Assembly: GCA_017465825.1 (NCBI GenBank)
Contig: JAFTVI010000029.1
Location: 62,001 to 126,000, forward strand
DNA from: Clostridia bacterium
GTDB taxonomy: Bacteria; Bacillota; Clostridia; Oscillospirales; Acutalibacteraceae
DNA: 64,000 bases
Direction: 5' to 3'
The notes under the pieces were generated by a model, which made no database searches, had not been told where the DNA came from, and was given only the letters and a program-made list of their open reading frames with translations. The position numbers were made by a program, and so were the translations under genes. Positions 50,423 to 59,796 of this stretch are shown in pieces (positions within the stretch are counted from its first letter, which is position 1; each line of letters opens with the position of its first letter).

Positions 50423-52189
50423 TCATCCCTTATAAACGCCTTCTACGGAAACGCCTTCTTCCATTGCCTTTTTCTCCGTAACCTCGGCACGGCGTTTGAG
50501 AACCTCCATAACCATATTCTGCTTTTTACTGTCGTAATCCCAGAACAGGTACGGAATAGTCATAAGGAAGAAACCTACAACGTCAACAATAAGGGGAATT
50601 GCAATAATGCTTCTTCGTGATGCATCAACAAAAAGCACGTCCCAGTTGCTGTTAAAGCCGTATTTAAGGAGAAGAATAGGAATAATAAGACCTACGAATG
50701 ATGTAATAGGTCCTGTAAACCAACCAAATACGCCTGCAAAGCTTTCAAGACGTTCACCTGAGAGGTACATCTGATAGTCACCTATACGCACATTCATATC
50801 GTGACCTGCCGTTGTGGGAACAGTTTTTGTCATTTCCATAAAGAACATTACAACAATACATATTATGCCGCAAAGAGTAAGATTCTCACCGCAGAACCAG
50901 ATCGCCGCCGCAATAATACCGTAGCCTATGGCTCGGCTGAGCTGATAGAAAATCATTATCTGCTTGTATGAAAATCTCTTTAAGAAATAGGGTGAAAGCA
51001 GATCGGGCGGAGTTCCCGCAAAGGAAATCAGCGCAACGATAAGGCTGTAAGGCAGACCGCTCAGACGGAACGTATAGAAATACAGAATCGTAACGAAGGG
51101 CAGCATACCGTTACCCAGCGAATCTATAAGTCCGACTATGGTATTTATGAGCAGGTATTTGTTTTTAAGCACACCGAACATACCGTCCCAGAATTTAATC
51201 TGTACTTTCTTTTCGATGGGCGGCTGAGGTATACGCTCTTTTATTCTGCCTGCAAATACCATTGTAAGGGCGGCAAAGGTAATGAATGTAATGGGGATAA
51301 CGAATCTGTAAACATTGATGTCTGCCCACTCATAACGGAGCATACCGATGATGACGGGAAGAATAATTGCCATAATTGAATTGAAAATATGGGAAATCTT
51401 GATAGGATAGCTTCTTACAAGGATTCTTTCCTGAAGATTGGGACTGATATTTTTTGCGCAGGTTTCAAGGTTATTGGCAAAGCCGAACACATTGTATGTA
51501 GCAAACAGCAGATTAGCAACCCATACACGTGTTGCAACATCGGGAATCTCGTAAACGGGAAGCCAACCGATAAGGATAACCATTACGCACTTGGGTACGA
51601 CGTCACAGTAAAGTGAATACTTGTATCTGCCGTATTTGGGAAGAAGCTTTTTACGCCAGAAAATATTTCGCGCGCCGACCCAGCCGGTATACAGGAAATG
51701 CGTACCGAAGGTTTTAAAGCACGCCGTTGCACTCATACCCTCAAGTCCGTTCAGATAGGTTATAAACGCACTTGATTGGTTGAACAGAAGCGAATAATCG
51801 AAAATAATCGTAGATATGCCGAAAAGCATCATTCCTATGTAAACACCGTAGAACTTCTTTTCGGTCTTTTTAGGCAGAAAGCCTAAGTTATCGCACACAA
51901 ACCACCACATCAGCGCAGAAATATAGCCAAGCGGCATATTTAAGATACCGATAACGGAAAACGTGAGATAGGGCAGCTTGTAATGATGCATTATAAGGTA
52001 ACACGAGGACCAGAAACCTATGTATTCAAGGATTTTTGAGCCTGCGTAGTTACTGCCGACTGCAACAACCACATCTTTATACTCTTTATAGGGAACATAC
52101 TTACCCTGAGCAGGAGTATTCCAATGAGTTTTGATTTCAGTAGCGAATGATCTGACAGTATCAAGGACTTTGCCTTTTTTGTCACTCAT
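50423..52189 (-). CDS. Major facilitator/GPH-type transporter
   Basis: 588 residues from ATG 52189 (AGGAGGTCGG upstream). About 12 membrane helices with a long N-terminal cytosolic segment (about 60 residues) and an inter-domain loop (GRIKERIPQPPIEKKVQIKFWDGMFG). The layout suits glycoside-pentoside-hexuronide:cation symporters, and the context (GH-type genes, LRR surface protein) fits oligosaccharide uptake. No specific substrate motif can be named. First gene of a two-gene operon. Confidence 0.72.
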   Translation of the reverse strand: MSDKKGKVLDTVRSFATEIKTHWNTPAQGKYVPYKEYKDVVVAVGSNYAGSKILEYIGFWSSCYLIMHHYKLPYLTFSVIGILNMPLGYISALMWWFVCDNLGFLPKKTEKKFYGVYIGMMLFGISTIIFDYSLLFNQSSAFITYLNGLEGMSATACFKTFGTHFLYTGWVGARNIFWRKKLLPKYGRYKYSLYCDVVPKCVMVILIGWLPVYEIPDVATRVWVANLLFATYNVFGFANNLETCAKNISPNLQERILVRSYPIKISHIFNSIMAIILPVIIGMLRYEWADINVYRFVIPITFITFAALTMVFAGRIKERIPQPPIEKKVQIKFWDGMFGVLKNKYLLINTIVGLIDSLGNGMLPFVTILYFYTFRLSGLPYSLIVALISFAGTPPDLLSPYFLKRFSYKQIMIFYQLSRAIGYGIIAAAIWFCGENLTLCGIICIVVMFFMEMTKTVPTTAGHDMNVRIGDYQMYLSGERLESFAGVFGWFTGPITSFVGLIIPILLLKYGFNSNWDVLFVDASRRSIIAIPLIVDVVGFFLMTIPYLFWDYDSKKQNMVMEVLKRRAEVTEKKAMEEGVSVEGVYKG

Positions 52190-52220
52190 TATTACCGACC
52201 TCCTTTTAATATTAAATATT

Positions 52221-52249
52221 ATTGTATCATAACAATAAAAAAATAGCAA
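52221..52249 (-). promoter_or_regulatory. Promoter of the transporter operon
   Basis: On the minus strand TTGCTA (52244-52249), 17-base spacer, TACAAT (52221-52226). Confidence 0.5.
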
Positions 52250-52279
52250 TCGGAAATTAAAATTTATTTAATTTTATAC

Positions 52280-52320
52280 AAAAAAATCAGCAGTCACCGC
52301 CAAAGAAGCAAGTGACTGCT
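52280..52320 (-). terminator. Terminator of the hyd operon
   Basis: On the minus strand stem AGCAGTCAC/GTGACTGCT (52289-52297 with 52312-52320), then seven T. Confidence 0.82.
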
Positions 52321-52354
52321 TTAATTATGCATTATGCATTATGCATTATGAATT
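52321..52354. repeat. Tandem ATGCATT heptamers at the hydF stop
   Basis: ATGCATT repeats three times in tandem at about 52327-52347, flanked by TTAATT/AATTAA. The hydF stop codon (complement of 52346-52348) is inside it. Confidence 0.7.
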
Positions 52355-53542
52355 AAATATTTCGTGAAACGGTTCAAGGCTACGCTTTAAAATGCCGTTC
52401 ATATGAGCTATTGCGGTGCCGTAATTTGTAATGGGAATACCGTTATCGAGTGTCTGCTTTACGCGGTATTTCATTTCACGCTCGTTAAGCATACATCCGC
52501 CGCAATGAATTACAAGTGCATAGCCCTCAAGCTCCTCGGGGAAATGCGTACCCGACGTGAACTCAAACTCTATGTTTTTGCCTGTATGCTTTCTGATGAG
52601 AGCGGGCAATTTCTGCGTGCCTATATCTCCGCACTGTCTGTGGTGAGTGCATCCCTCGGAAATCAGCACCTTATCGCCGTCCTTCAGTTTATCGAGCATT
52701 GCCGCACCCTTTACGGCGGAAACAAGGTCACCCTTATATCTTGCAAAAAGAATGGAGAATGAAGTGAGCATTATATCCTCGGGAGTGTCCTTTGCAACAC
52801 GGGCAAAGGCTTGGGAATCGGTAATAACCATTTTAGGCTTTTTACCCAAAGCTGCAAGAGTGTTCTTTAATTCTGAATCTCTCGTAACAACCGAAACCGC
52901 GCCCGAATCGAGAATATCACGGATAGTCTGTTGCTGCGGCAGAATAAGTCTGCCTTTCGGTGCGGCTTTGTCAATGGGGACAACAAGCACAACAACATCA
53001 TTAGGTTCAATAAGGTCACCCACTACCCTTTTGCCGTTTTCCTCCTGCTTTACAAGCCTTGCAATCATTTCCTTAAGCTCGTGAATACCTTTGTGTTCCT
53101 TTGCGCTGACGAAAATTGTGTTTTCCGTTTTTTCGGGAATATCTTTACGCAAATCGGACTTGTTGTACGCAATAATATAGGGAATATTCTTATCCTTAAA
53201 GAGTGAAATCAGCTCATTTTCAGCAGGAGTGAGTTCATTTGCCGCCTCGGTTACAAGAACGGCAATATCCGTTAAATTAAGCACCTGACGAGCCTTTTTC
53301 ACACGCATTTCGCCAAGCTCGCCCACATCGTCAATACCCGGTGTGTCGATAATGACAACAGGGCCGAGAGGGTGAAGCTCCATAGCCTTTTTAACAGGGT
53401 CGGTGGTAGTGCCCTTAACATCGGAAACAAGTGACAGCTCCTGACCTGTTACTGCATTTACAACGCTTGATTTGCCTGCGTTGCGCAAGCCGAAAAAGCC
53501 TATATGCACACGCTCGGCTGAAACCGTATCGTTAAATCCCAT
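52346..53542 (-). CDS. hydF: [FeFe]-hydrogenase H-cluster maturation GTPase HydF
   Basis: 398 residues. GTPase domain with G1 GLRNAGKSS, G3 DTPGIDD and NKSD-type G4 (AYNKSDL) over 1-175; dimerisation domain; C-terminal cluster site with CTHHRQCGDIG and VIHCGGCM, the HydF Cys/His ligands. It is the scaffold on which HydE/HydG build the 2Fe precursor before delivery to the hydrogenase. GGGGTGG precedes the ATG; 11 bases after hydG. The last codon region lies in a heptamer repeat. Confidence 0.95.
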   Translation of the reverse strand: MGFNDTVSAERVHIGFFGLRNAGKSSVVNAVTGQELSLVSDVKGTTTDPVKKAMELHPLGPVVIIDTPGIDDVGELGEMRVKKARQVLNLTDIAVLVTEAANELTPAENELISLFKDKNIPYIIAYNKSDLRKDIPEKTENTIFVSAKEHKGIHELKEMIARLVKQEENGKRVVGDLIEPNDVVVLVVPIDKAAPKGRLILPQQQTIRDILDSGAVSVVTRDSELKNTLAALGKKPKMVITDSQAFARVAKDTPEDIMLTSFSILFARYKGDLVSAVKGAAMLDKLKDGDKVLISEGCTHHRQCGDIGTQKLPALIRKHTGKNIEFEFTSGTHFPEELEGYALVIHCGGCMLNEREMKYRVKQTLDNGIPITNYGTAIAHMNGILKRSLEPFHEIFNS

Positions 53543-53553
53543 AAATCCACCCC

Positions 53554-55002
53554 TTAAAAACGGAAATCTCTCCTGTTGGAATTTTTGATGTTTTCAATAT
53601 TTTCTTTTGCAATCTTTTTAACCTTTTCGGTAGGAATCTTTTCAAGCTCTTTTTCAATAAGCTCAAAGCCTATCTTCTGTGTTTCTTCACTTGCGTAGTC
53701 CACAAGATACTCGGTAAGCGTCATAAGCGCATTGGGATGACAGCAGTTGAGAATCTGTCCGTTTTTGCAAAGCGCCATAAATCTGTCACCCGTTCTGCCC
53801 TCGCGGTAGCAGGCTGTGCAGAATGAGGGAATATGACCGTTTTCCATAAGCCATTTTACAACCTCGTCAAGTGTACGCTGGTCGGAAACGTCAAACTGCT
53901 CGGAGTCGTGAGGTCTTTCCTCCTCGGTGTAACCGCCGACGGATGTTCTTGATGCACCGCTTATCTGGGAAATGCCCATATTGAGAACCTTACCTCTTAC
54001 CTCCTCGGATTCTCTTGTGGAGATGATCATACCCGTATAAGGTACTGCAAGACGGATGCAGGCGATAATCTTTTCAAACATTTCGTCGGAAATGGAATTA
54101 TCGAACACATCGGGATCGATATCGTCAGCGTGCTTTACTCTGGGAACGCTGATTGTATGAGGACCGACACCGTGTACCGCCTCAAGATGCTCTGCGTGCA
54201 TAAGCAGACCTGCAAATTCATATCTGTAAAGCTCCAGACCGAAGAGAACGCCTAAGCCTACGTCATCAATTCCGCCTTCCATAGCTCTGTCCATAGCCTC
54301 GGTGTGATAATCGTAATCGTGCTTGGGGCCTGTGGGATGAAGCTGTAAATAGCTCTCCTTGTGGTAGGTTTCCTGAAAGAGAATGTACGTGCCGATGCCT
54401 GCGTCCTTGAGCTTGCGGTAATTTTCAATGGTTGTGGCGGCGATGTTTACGTTAACTCGTCTGATTGCGCCGTTTTTGTGGTTGATTGAGTAAATCGTTT
54501 TGATACATTCGAGGATATACTCAATGGGGTTGTTTACAGGGTCTTCACCTGCCTCAATGGCAAGACGCTTGTGTCCCATATCCTGCAATGCGATAACCTC
54601 TGCACGGACTTCCTCCTGTGTGAGCTTTTTACGTGCGATATGCTTATTTTTAAGGTGATAGGGGCAGTAAAGACAGCCGTTGACACAGTAGTTTGAAAGA
54701 TAGAGCGGTGCAAACATAACGATACGGTTGCCGTAGAACGCAAGCTTTATCTCCTCTGCAATTTTGTAGATTTCTTCTATCTTTTCGGGGATATCACAGG
54801 CAAGAAGAACGGATGCCTCTCTGTGAGTAAGTCCGTTGCAGACACAGCCTGTTGCAGTCTTCTGAGGGCGGGCTTTTTCGAGAATAGCATCAATCAGTTC
54901 AACATTGTTTTTGTTTGCATCTGCATATTCAAGAGTTGCTCTTATTTCTTCGTCGTTGATAAATTCTTCTGCTTTGAGTGATTTGGGATTGTAAACAGCC
55001 AT
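53554..55002 (-). CDS. hydG: [FeFe]-hydrogenase maturation radical SAM enzyme HydG
   Basis: 482 residues. Radical-SAM loop YCVNGCLYCPYHLKNKH (CxxxCxxC) and the HydG-specific C-terminal set FCTACYREGRTGDRFMALCKNGQILNCC holding the extra dangler-iron cluster, which distinguishes it from ThiH. It turns tyrosine into CO and cyanide for the H-cluster. The start is ATG 55002 (MAVYNPKS), which overlaps the hydE stop by a few bases; an upstream TTG exists but adds only two residues. Confidence 0.95.
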   Translation of the reverse strand: MAVYNPKSLKAEEFINDEEIRATLEYADANKNNVELIDAILEKARPQKTATGCVCNGLTHREASVLLACDIPEKIEEIYKIAEEIKLAFYGNRIVMFAPLYLSNYCVNGCLYCPYHLKNKHIARKKLTQEEVRAEVIALQDMGHKRLAIEAGEDPVNNPIEYILECIKTIYSINHKNGAIRRVNVNIAATTIENYRKLKDAGIGTYILFQETYHKESYLQLHPTGPKHDYDYHTEAMDRAMEGGIDDVGLGVLFGLELYRYEFAGLLMHAEHLEAVHGVGPHTISVPRVKHADDIDPDVFDNSISDEMFEKIIACIRLAVPYTGMIISTRESEEVRGKVLNMGISQISGASRTSVGGYTEEERPHDSEQFDVSDQRTLDEVVKWLMENGHIPSFCTACYREGRTGDRFMALCKNGQILNCCHPNALMTLTEYLVDYASEETQKIGFELIEKELEKIPTEKVKKIAKENIENIKNSNRRDFRF

Positions 55003-55004
55003 AA

Positions 55005-56063
55005 TCAATTTCCTTCTTTCTTTATATCACCTCGGTCTGTCACAATGAAGTAACCTACCGATTCTATTTTTTTTGCAAGGGCTTTTACCGCTTCGGCGGC
55101 TTCTGCCCCCGTGTTAAGCTTATTATTATACAGCTCGTACTTCTTGCGTTGCTCTACCGGTGAAAGGTTGGGCATTACAACGTTTGCACCTGACAGAAGT
55201 CCTTTTTCTCTGCCGTCCTGAAGTGCTGTTCCCAACGCAGTTGTTGCGGGCAGAAGTATACGAGGCTGAATGAGCCTGATTATTGACAGGATATAGCAGG
55301 TAAGCTCTGCACTTCCTGCAGGATAATCCTTAAAAGGTGTTGCCTTATGGGGAATAAAGGGTCCCACGCCGCACATCTGCGGCTTGAATTCTTCAACAAA
55401 TTTAAGATCCTTTGAAAGATTTGCGTAGGTCTGATAAGGTGAGCCGACCATAAAGCCGCAACCTGTCTGATAGCCTATCTCCTTAAGATTTTTTAAACAT
55501 TCCATCCTGTTTTCATAAGACATTGATTCGGGATGCAATTTTTCGTAATGCTCCTTATCCGCTGTTTCGTGGCGGAGAAGATATCTGTCTGCGCCTGCAT
55601 CAAACAGCCGTTTGTAGCTCTCATAGCTTTTTTCACCGAGAGAAAGTGTCACCGCGCAGTCGGGATATTTCGATTTGATTTTACTGATAACGCCACACAT
55701 AAAATCATCGTTGAAATAAGCATCCTCACCGCCCTGCATTACAAAGGTGCGGAAGCCTAATTTATAGCCGTTATCACAGCAAGATAAAATGTCATTTTCA
55801 GTGAGCCTGTACCTTTCGCAGTCCTTATTACTGCCCCTTATTCCGCAGTAAAGGCAATCATTTTTACAGATATTGCCAACCTCGATAAGTCCTCGGATGT
55901 ATACCGCTTTACCGTAAACCGCCTCTCTCGCCTGTCGGGCTTTTTGCGCGAGAATACCGGCGATTTCATCAGTTCTGTTTTCAAGCAGATATTCATACTC
56001 CGCAAGGGTAAGACTTCTCTGCTTTTCGAGCTTTTCTACGAGCTCAAACATAACCTTATCCAT
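55005..56063 (-). CDS. hydE: [FeFe]-hydrogenase maturation radical SAM enzyme HydE
   Basis: 352 residues. Radical-SAM loop ICKNDCLYCGIRGSNKDCERYRL at about 67-89, followed by LGFRTFVMQGGEDAYFND and the HydE substrate-pocket pieces GCGFMVGSPYQT and PHKATPFKDYPAGS. With HydG it supplies the bridging ligand of the 2Fe subcluster. It overlaps the upstream regulator gene by 8 bases and hydG by about 1 base. Confidence 0.93.
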   Translation of the reverse strand: MDKVMFELVEKLEKQRSLTLAEYEYLLENRTDEIAGILAQKARQAREAVYGKAVYIRGLIEVGNICKNDCLYCGIRGSNKDCERYRLTENDILSCCDNGYKLGFRTFVMQGGEDAYFNDDFMCGVISKIKSKYPDCAVTLSLGEKSYESYKRLFDAGADRYLLRHETADKEHYEKLHPESMSYENRMECLKNLKEIGYQTGCGFMVGSPYQTYANLSKDLKFVEEFKPQMCGVGPFIPHKATPFKDYPAGSAELTCYILSIIRLIQPRILLPATTALGTALQDGREKGLLSGANVVMPNLSPVEQRKKYELYNNKLNTGAEAAEAVKALAKKIESVGYFIVTDRGDIKKEGN

Positions 56064-56322
56064 TGGTTATCACGTTTGAATAAGCGGTTTTAACGCTTAC
56101 TCCCTTTAATTTTCCGATTTTGCCCGACATAGAGGAAATAGTGTCCTGCGGAGCATCAAGAGCGATGCTTACTACATTTATATTCTTTTCGCGGTACGGA
56201 ACACCCATTCTGCCAATGATAAAGCTTCCGTAGTCGTGAAGAATTGCGTTCAGTTCTTCGGTTGAATCAATATCTTCCACGATAATGCCCATTACGGCAA
56301 CTCTTGTTTCTTTTTCAGCCAT
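56056..56322 (-). CDS. TM1266-family iron-only hydrogenase system regulator
   Basis: 88 residues from ATG 56322 (AGAGGTG upstream). ACT-like fold: TRVAVMGIIVEDIDSTEELNAILHDYGSFIIGRMGVPYREKNINVVSIALDAPQDTISSMSGKIGKLKGVSVKTAYS. This small NikR-C/ACT-type protein heads hyd maturation operons and is proposed to regulate them. First gene of the operon regulator-hydE-hydG-hydF; no hydrogenase structural gene is in the window. Confidence 0.9.
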   Translation of the reverse strand: MAEKETRVAVMGIIVEDIDSTEELNAILHDYGSFIIGRMGVPYREKNINVVSIALDAPQDTISSMSGKIGKLKGVSVKTAYSNVITNG

Positions 56323-56450
56323 AAAATCACCTCTGTCATCAAAGAAAAAACCGCACATTTCCGCAAAAAGACGCAGAAAGGCACGGCAATATAATAAACA
56401 TAATATTATCTGTCGCCTTTCAGTCAGAAAATCTTTCTGTCAGGAGTACA
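56323..56450 (-). promoter_or_regulatory. About 128-base structured leader of the hyd operon
   Basis: The RNA from the promoter to the first start codon contains an early stem around ACAGAAA/TTTCTG (about 56420-56445), and a GTGCGG followed by six T near 56342-56357. No known riboswitch core was recognised. It may host regulation by the small ACT-like protein or by attenuation. Confidence 0.35.
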
Positions 56451-56455
56451 GGTAT

Positions 56456-56484
56456 ATTCTAATACTTTGTTAAAAAAAAGTCAA
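56456..56484 (-). promoter_or_regulatory. Promoter of the hyd operon
   Basis: On the minus strand TTGACT (56479-56484), 17-base spacer, TAGAAT (56456-56461). Confidence 0.65.
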
Positions 56485-56496
56485 TATACAAAATCA

Positions 56497-56553
56497 GTTA
56501 ATAATGAGCAGTGAGTGGTGAGCAATTGCGGAAAAGGCTTCGCCTTTTGAACC
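56497..56553 (-). repeat. GGTTnAAAAGGC repeat, minus orientation
   Basis: Complement of 56523-56553 reads GGTTCAAAAGGCGAAGCC, then TTTTCCGCAATTG, nearly the same as 62976-63006; it is followed by GAGTGAGTA-type words (56497-56522). It abuts the stop codon of the preceding gene and its hairpin could also act as a terminator. Confidence 0.7.
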
Positions 56554-56557
56554 TTTT

Positions 56558-57445
56558 TTAAAAATTATTCTCATCTGCATCAAAGCTTGTGCAATTTTTG
56601 ACACTTTCCTTTTCAATTGCAACCGTATAGAGAAATCCTGACATAACGGTAACGCCGCCGACTCCCTCAAGTGTAGTTTTAGCAACGTGTATACACAGAT
56701 TTTCTCCGTCGTTGTAAACACTGTGAACATCCACATCCGTAGCACCGCTACCTGTAATCACATACATCACAAACACGGTATACTCATCAAAATATTCGTC
56801 ACCCATTGCTTTGATTTTATCCTTAAAATCATCAATATCACCGTGCGCACCGTCGGACAGATATTCATCCTCAAAAAAAGCTATAAAATCTTCCGCGTCC
56901 TGCATAGTTTCAAACTTAAACACGGGAATGTTAAAAATACTGTCTGTATCCATTTTATCAAAATTGAGAGATTTTTCATACAAGGCGGTCTGATCGTTGA
57001 TAAAAGTTACTTTCGAACCTGTAACCTCAAACGCTCCGCCTGCATAGAGATTATTGTCCAATTTGTAAACTTCCGCTGACAGCCATCCCATTTCGGTAAG
57101 CTGACTCAACACAGATTTTGAAATATCGCTGACGGCGCCGTCATCAAGCTTGAATACTGCATACGCGCCTGTTTTACCGGGATAAGTATCATTTATCCCG
57201 TCGTGCAGTACAAGAATTTTATCCCCGTTACCGATATTATCAAACAGTCCTTCCTTATCATTCACATTTGACATACAAACCGGTGAATCATCAAGCACCA
57301 TAATGTACTCTCCGTTATTTGCAACAAGACTTTGCCCTACGGAAAAACTCAATGAATTTGCCCTCATATATCCCATTGCGCCGACAACAACAAGAATAAC
57401 AACAGCAACAATACCAACGGGAATAAGCCACATTTTCTTTTTCAT
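56558..57445 (-). CDS. Membrane-anchored hypothetical protein, possible PrcB-like C-terminal domain
   Basis: 295 residues. One N-terminal membrane helix (MWLIPVGIVAVVILVVVGAMGYM, 5-27) with the rest outside. The first domain (about 35-150) is unrecognised. The segment 205-285 (YFDEYTVFVMYVITGSGATDVDVHSVYNDGENLCIHVAKTTLEGVGGV) recalls the PrcB C-terminal domain thought to stabilise or inhibit a protease. AGGAGG precedes the ATG, and it follows the GH84 gene by 18 bases, so it belongs to the GlcNAc operon. Family call is tentative. Confidence 0.6.
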   Translation of the reverse strand: MKKKMWLIPVGIVAVVILVVVGAMGYMRANSLSFSVGQSLVANNGEYIMVLDDSPVCMSNVNDKEGLFDNIGNGDKILVLHDGINDTYPGKTGAYAVFKLDDGAVSDISKSVLSQLTEMGWLSAEVYKLDNNLYAGGAFEVTGSKVTFINDQTALYEKSLNFDKMDTDSIFNIPVFKFETMQDAEDFIAFFEDEYLSDGAHGDIDDFKDKIKAMGDEYFDEYTVFVMYVITGSGATDVDVHSVYNDGENLCIHVAKTTLEGVGGVTVMSGFLYTVAIEKESVKNCTSFDADENNF

Positions 57446-57463
57446 TTTACATACCTCCTAATT

Positions 57464-59071
57464 TTAATCCAAGGCTTTTTCTGCTGCTTCTCTCAGGCAA
57501 AAGCCCGTAAGAATTACAGCATCGGAATTGTATGCATCCATAAGCTCCCTGAGCGTTTGTTTGTTATATAGTGAAGGCTCTTCCCACACAGCACATATTG
57601 CATCAAGCACATCACAGCACATTGCAAACTTTTTTGTCCATTTGCCTATTTCCGCAAAAAGCGGCACGGATGTGTCCTGTATCATTGCAAGACATTCACG
57701 CATTTTTGCATTGTATTCTTTAAATCCGACAACTGCCTGCTCCTTTTGTCCCGTAGCCATAAGGAAACTCAGGTGAGAAAGCTTATCACTCATAAGCTGT
57801 GAGCCGTAGCGTGATACACAGGAAACACAAAGGTGGTCCGCGATATATTTAAAAAGCTCTGACTTTTCACCGAGAATCGCAGTCTGTGCATTCTCAAGAG
57901 ATTTTTCGCTGTCGTACGCCTCGGGATTCCACAGGTAATCGGCAATCGTTATAAGTGGGATTTTTGAACACTCTGCATACTCCATAACATTGGCAATAAG
58001 ACCTTCGCTGTGGCGGTACAAGTCAGCATCCCTGTTTCTGAGTGCGCCGAGATGCATTTCCTGAAACATCTCCGCATCGTTTACGGGATAGTTGTCCCAA
58101 TAGAGCGGTCTGTGGGATGTGGCAAGTGCAAAATCATCCGCCTCACGGGTTGTAAGAAAGCCTGAGCAGATTTCTCTGCCTGTCCAGAAAATATTGACAG
58201 CCGAAGGGATGCCCTGTCCGAACCGAGTTATGTAATGCTCATTGCCTTTGCCGAAATACTGAGTCGGGCAAACTGTAAGCTCAATTGATGAATCAAAGGC
58301 TTTGAGTGTATTGTAAGTGTTGTTTATAAGTGCGATATGGGCAGACACAATATCATCGTATTCCGCTGCATCCTCCTCATACTGAAAATTGTTGGGAATA
58401 TCATCAAGAAGCAAGCCGAAATTGCGCACACCCAATGAATACACGCTTTTGATTTTATTAATCAAGGTATCAAAATCGGCTGAGCTTGTGTATTTATACG
58501 TAAGTCCGGGGCCGATACACCAACAGAAATCAAGCTCGTTTTCCGTTGCCGCATCAAAGAGCATTTTAAGCTCGTTCATCTCTTTTTCGGGGTAAAGCTC
58601 ACGCCATTTTGCTCTGTGAAATTCGTCATCCTTGGGAGCATAGTAAAAGCTGTTCATACCGTACCGCGCCATAAGCTTCATTACGGACAGGCGGTTTTCG
58701 GTTTTCCAGGTATGACCGTAAAAGCCTTCGATATAACCTCTGCGTGCAAACAGCGGATAATCTTCAAGAGTGCCCGTTTTCAGTTCACCCCTTGTAATCA
58801 GCTTTGCAAGAGTGTTTACTGCCCTGAAAACTCCTCTGCGGCAGAAAGCCTCGACAGTTGCACCCTGTTCCGTTACGGTAATAAAATATTTTTCGTCATC
58901 AGACTGAGCATCTGCAAGCTTTATTTCAACGTTAAAGCCACCGTGGATGTTGATTCCGCAGTCGGACAGTATTTTTTCAGCTAAATCTTTATATTCACCA
59001 TTAACGGTTACCGCATTTACAGCTACAGCCGAGCCGTTAAGGTTGTTTTTCCGGGGTACAGGATAAATCAA
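57464..59071 (-). CDS. GH84 beta-N-acetylglucosaminidase (O-GlcNAcase-like)
   Basis: 535 residues with no signal peptide. Short N-terminal alpha/beta domain (1-105), then the GH84 barrel: ARRGYIEGFYGHTWKTENRL (109-128), FYYAPKDDEFHRAKWRELYP (142-161) and the catalytic Asp pair LLLDDIPNNF (D223, D224), as used in substrate-assisted cleavage of GlcNAc. It should release GlcNAc from glycoproteins or hyaluronan-like chains inside the cell. The start is a TTG whose codon overlaps the SIS gene stop; AGGAG lies about 12 bases upstream, a long spacing. Third gene of the operon of GlcNAc salvage. Confidence 0.87.
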   Translation of the reverse strand: MIYPVPRKNNLNGSAVAVNAVTVNGEYKDLAEKILSDCGINIHGGFNVEIKLADAQSDDEKYFITVTEQGATVEAFCRRGVFRAVNTLAKLITRGELKTGTLEDYPLFARRGYIEGFYGHTWKTENRLSVMKLMARYGMNSFYYAPKDDEFHRAKWRELYPEKEMNELKMLFDAATENELDFCWCIGPGLTYKYTSSADFDTLINKIKSVYSLGVRNFGLLLDDIPNNFQYEEDAAEYDDIVSAHIALINNTYNTLKAFDSSIELTVCPTQYFGKGNEHYITRFGQGIPSAVNIFWTGREICSGFLTTREADDFALATSHRPLYWDNYPVNDAEMFQEMHLGALRNRDADLYRHSEGLIANVMEYAECSKIPLITIADYLWNPEAYDSEKSLENAQTAILGEKSELFKYIADHLCVSCVSRYGSQLMSDKLSHLSFLMATGQKEQAVVGFKEYNAKMRECLAMIQDTSVPLFAEIGKWTKKFAMCCDVLDAICAVWEEPSLYNKQTLRELMDAYNSDAVILTGFCLREAAEKALD

Positions 59072-59796
59072 AGGTGCTTTATCTCCTTTTTATATTTTTC
59101 AACAAGCAGGTTGTTTATTTCGTCACCGCCGTCGATATTGGAAGATGCAAAATGGTCAGGCTTAAAGCCCTGTTTTGCACAGATATCAACAGCTTGGGCA
59201 ACAACGGCATTAAGAATCAGCGCGCCGCAGACGGTGGACGTGGGACATATTTTACCCTCAATTCCGTCAACATCAATACAGGCATCACCCACACAGCCGC
59301 CGTTATCAAGCACGATATGAGCAATTTCACAAAGGCGTTTTCCGCTTTTGTGCCGTGATGCGCCCGACAGTGAATGTGAGAGATTTGTAAGAGCGATAAC
59401 ATTAAGGCCCTTTTCACGGCAGAGCATAGCCATATCAACAATAACGCCGTTTCTGCCCGAATTTGAAATGATTATAACAGTATCATCCGCACTCATTGAG
59501 TAGTCGTTGAAAATTTTTTCAGCCATACCCTCTTTACGCTCGGCAAGAGTGCTTGCGGATGCAGAAATATGGAGCATAAGCTCATCAATAAGTATAGGCT
59601 GAATGTTTACAAGACCGCCTGCACGGTAAAAAAGCTCCTCGGCAAGCATATGTGAATGTCCCGTGCCGAAAAGATATATTCTTTTGCCTTTTATCAGCGT
59701 CTGCGCCGTAATTTCAGCCGCTTTTTCTATGTTTTTGCCGTCAATTTTTTCAATAATCGATTTAACGTTTTCTATGTATTCTATGTATTTTTTCAT
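59068..59796 (-). CDS. SIS-domain protein (UPF0309-like)
   Basis: 242 residues. A phosphosugar-binding SIS fold: KGKRIYLFGTGHSHMLAEELFYRAGGL at 35-61, DDTVIIISNSGRNGVIVDMAMLCREKGL, then IALTN. The His-containing GTGHSHMLAEE and PDHFASSNIDGGDE ends match UPF0309 proteins that accompany sugar kinases; a MurQ-like etherase or amino-sugar isomerase role is possible. It overlaps the kinase gene by one base (TAATG) and the GH84 start by four. Confidence 0.82.
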   Translation of the reverse strand: MKKYIEYIENVKSIIEKIDGKNIEKAAEITAQTLIKGKRIYLFGTGHSHMLAEELFYRAGGLVNIQPILIDELMLHISASASTLAERKEGMAEKIFNDYSMSADDTVIIISNSGRNGVIVDMAMLCREKGLNVIALTNLSHSLSGASRHKSGKRLCEIAHIVLDNGGCVGDACIDVDGIEGKICPTSTVCGALILNAVVAQAVDICAKQGFKPDHFASSNIDGGDEINNLLVEKYKKEIKHL

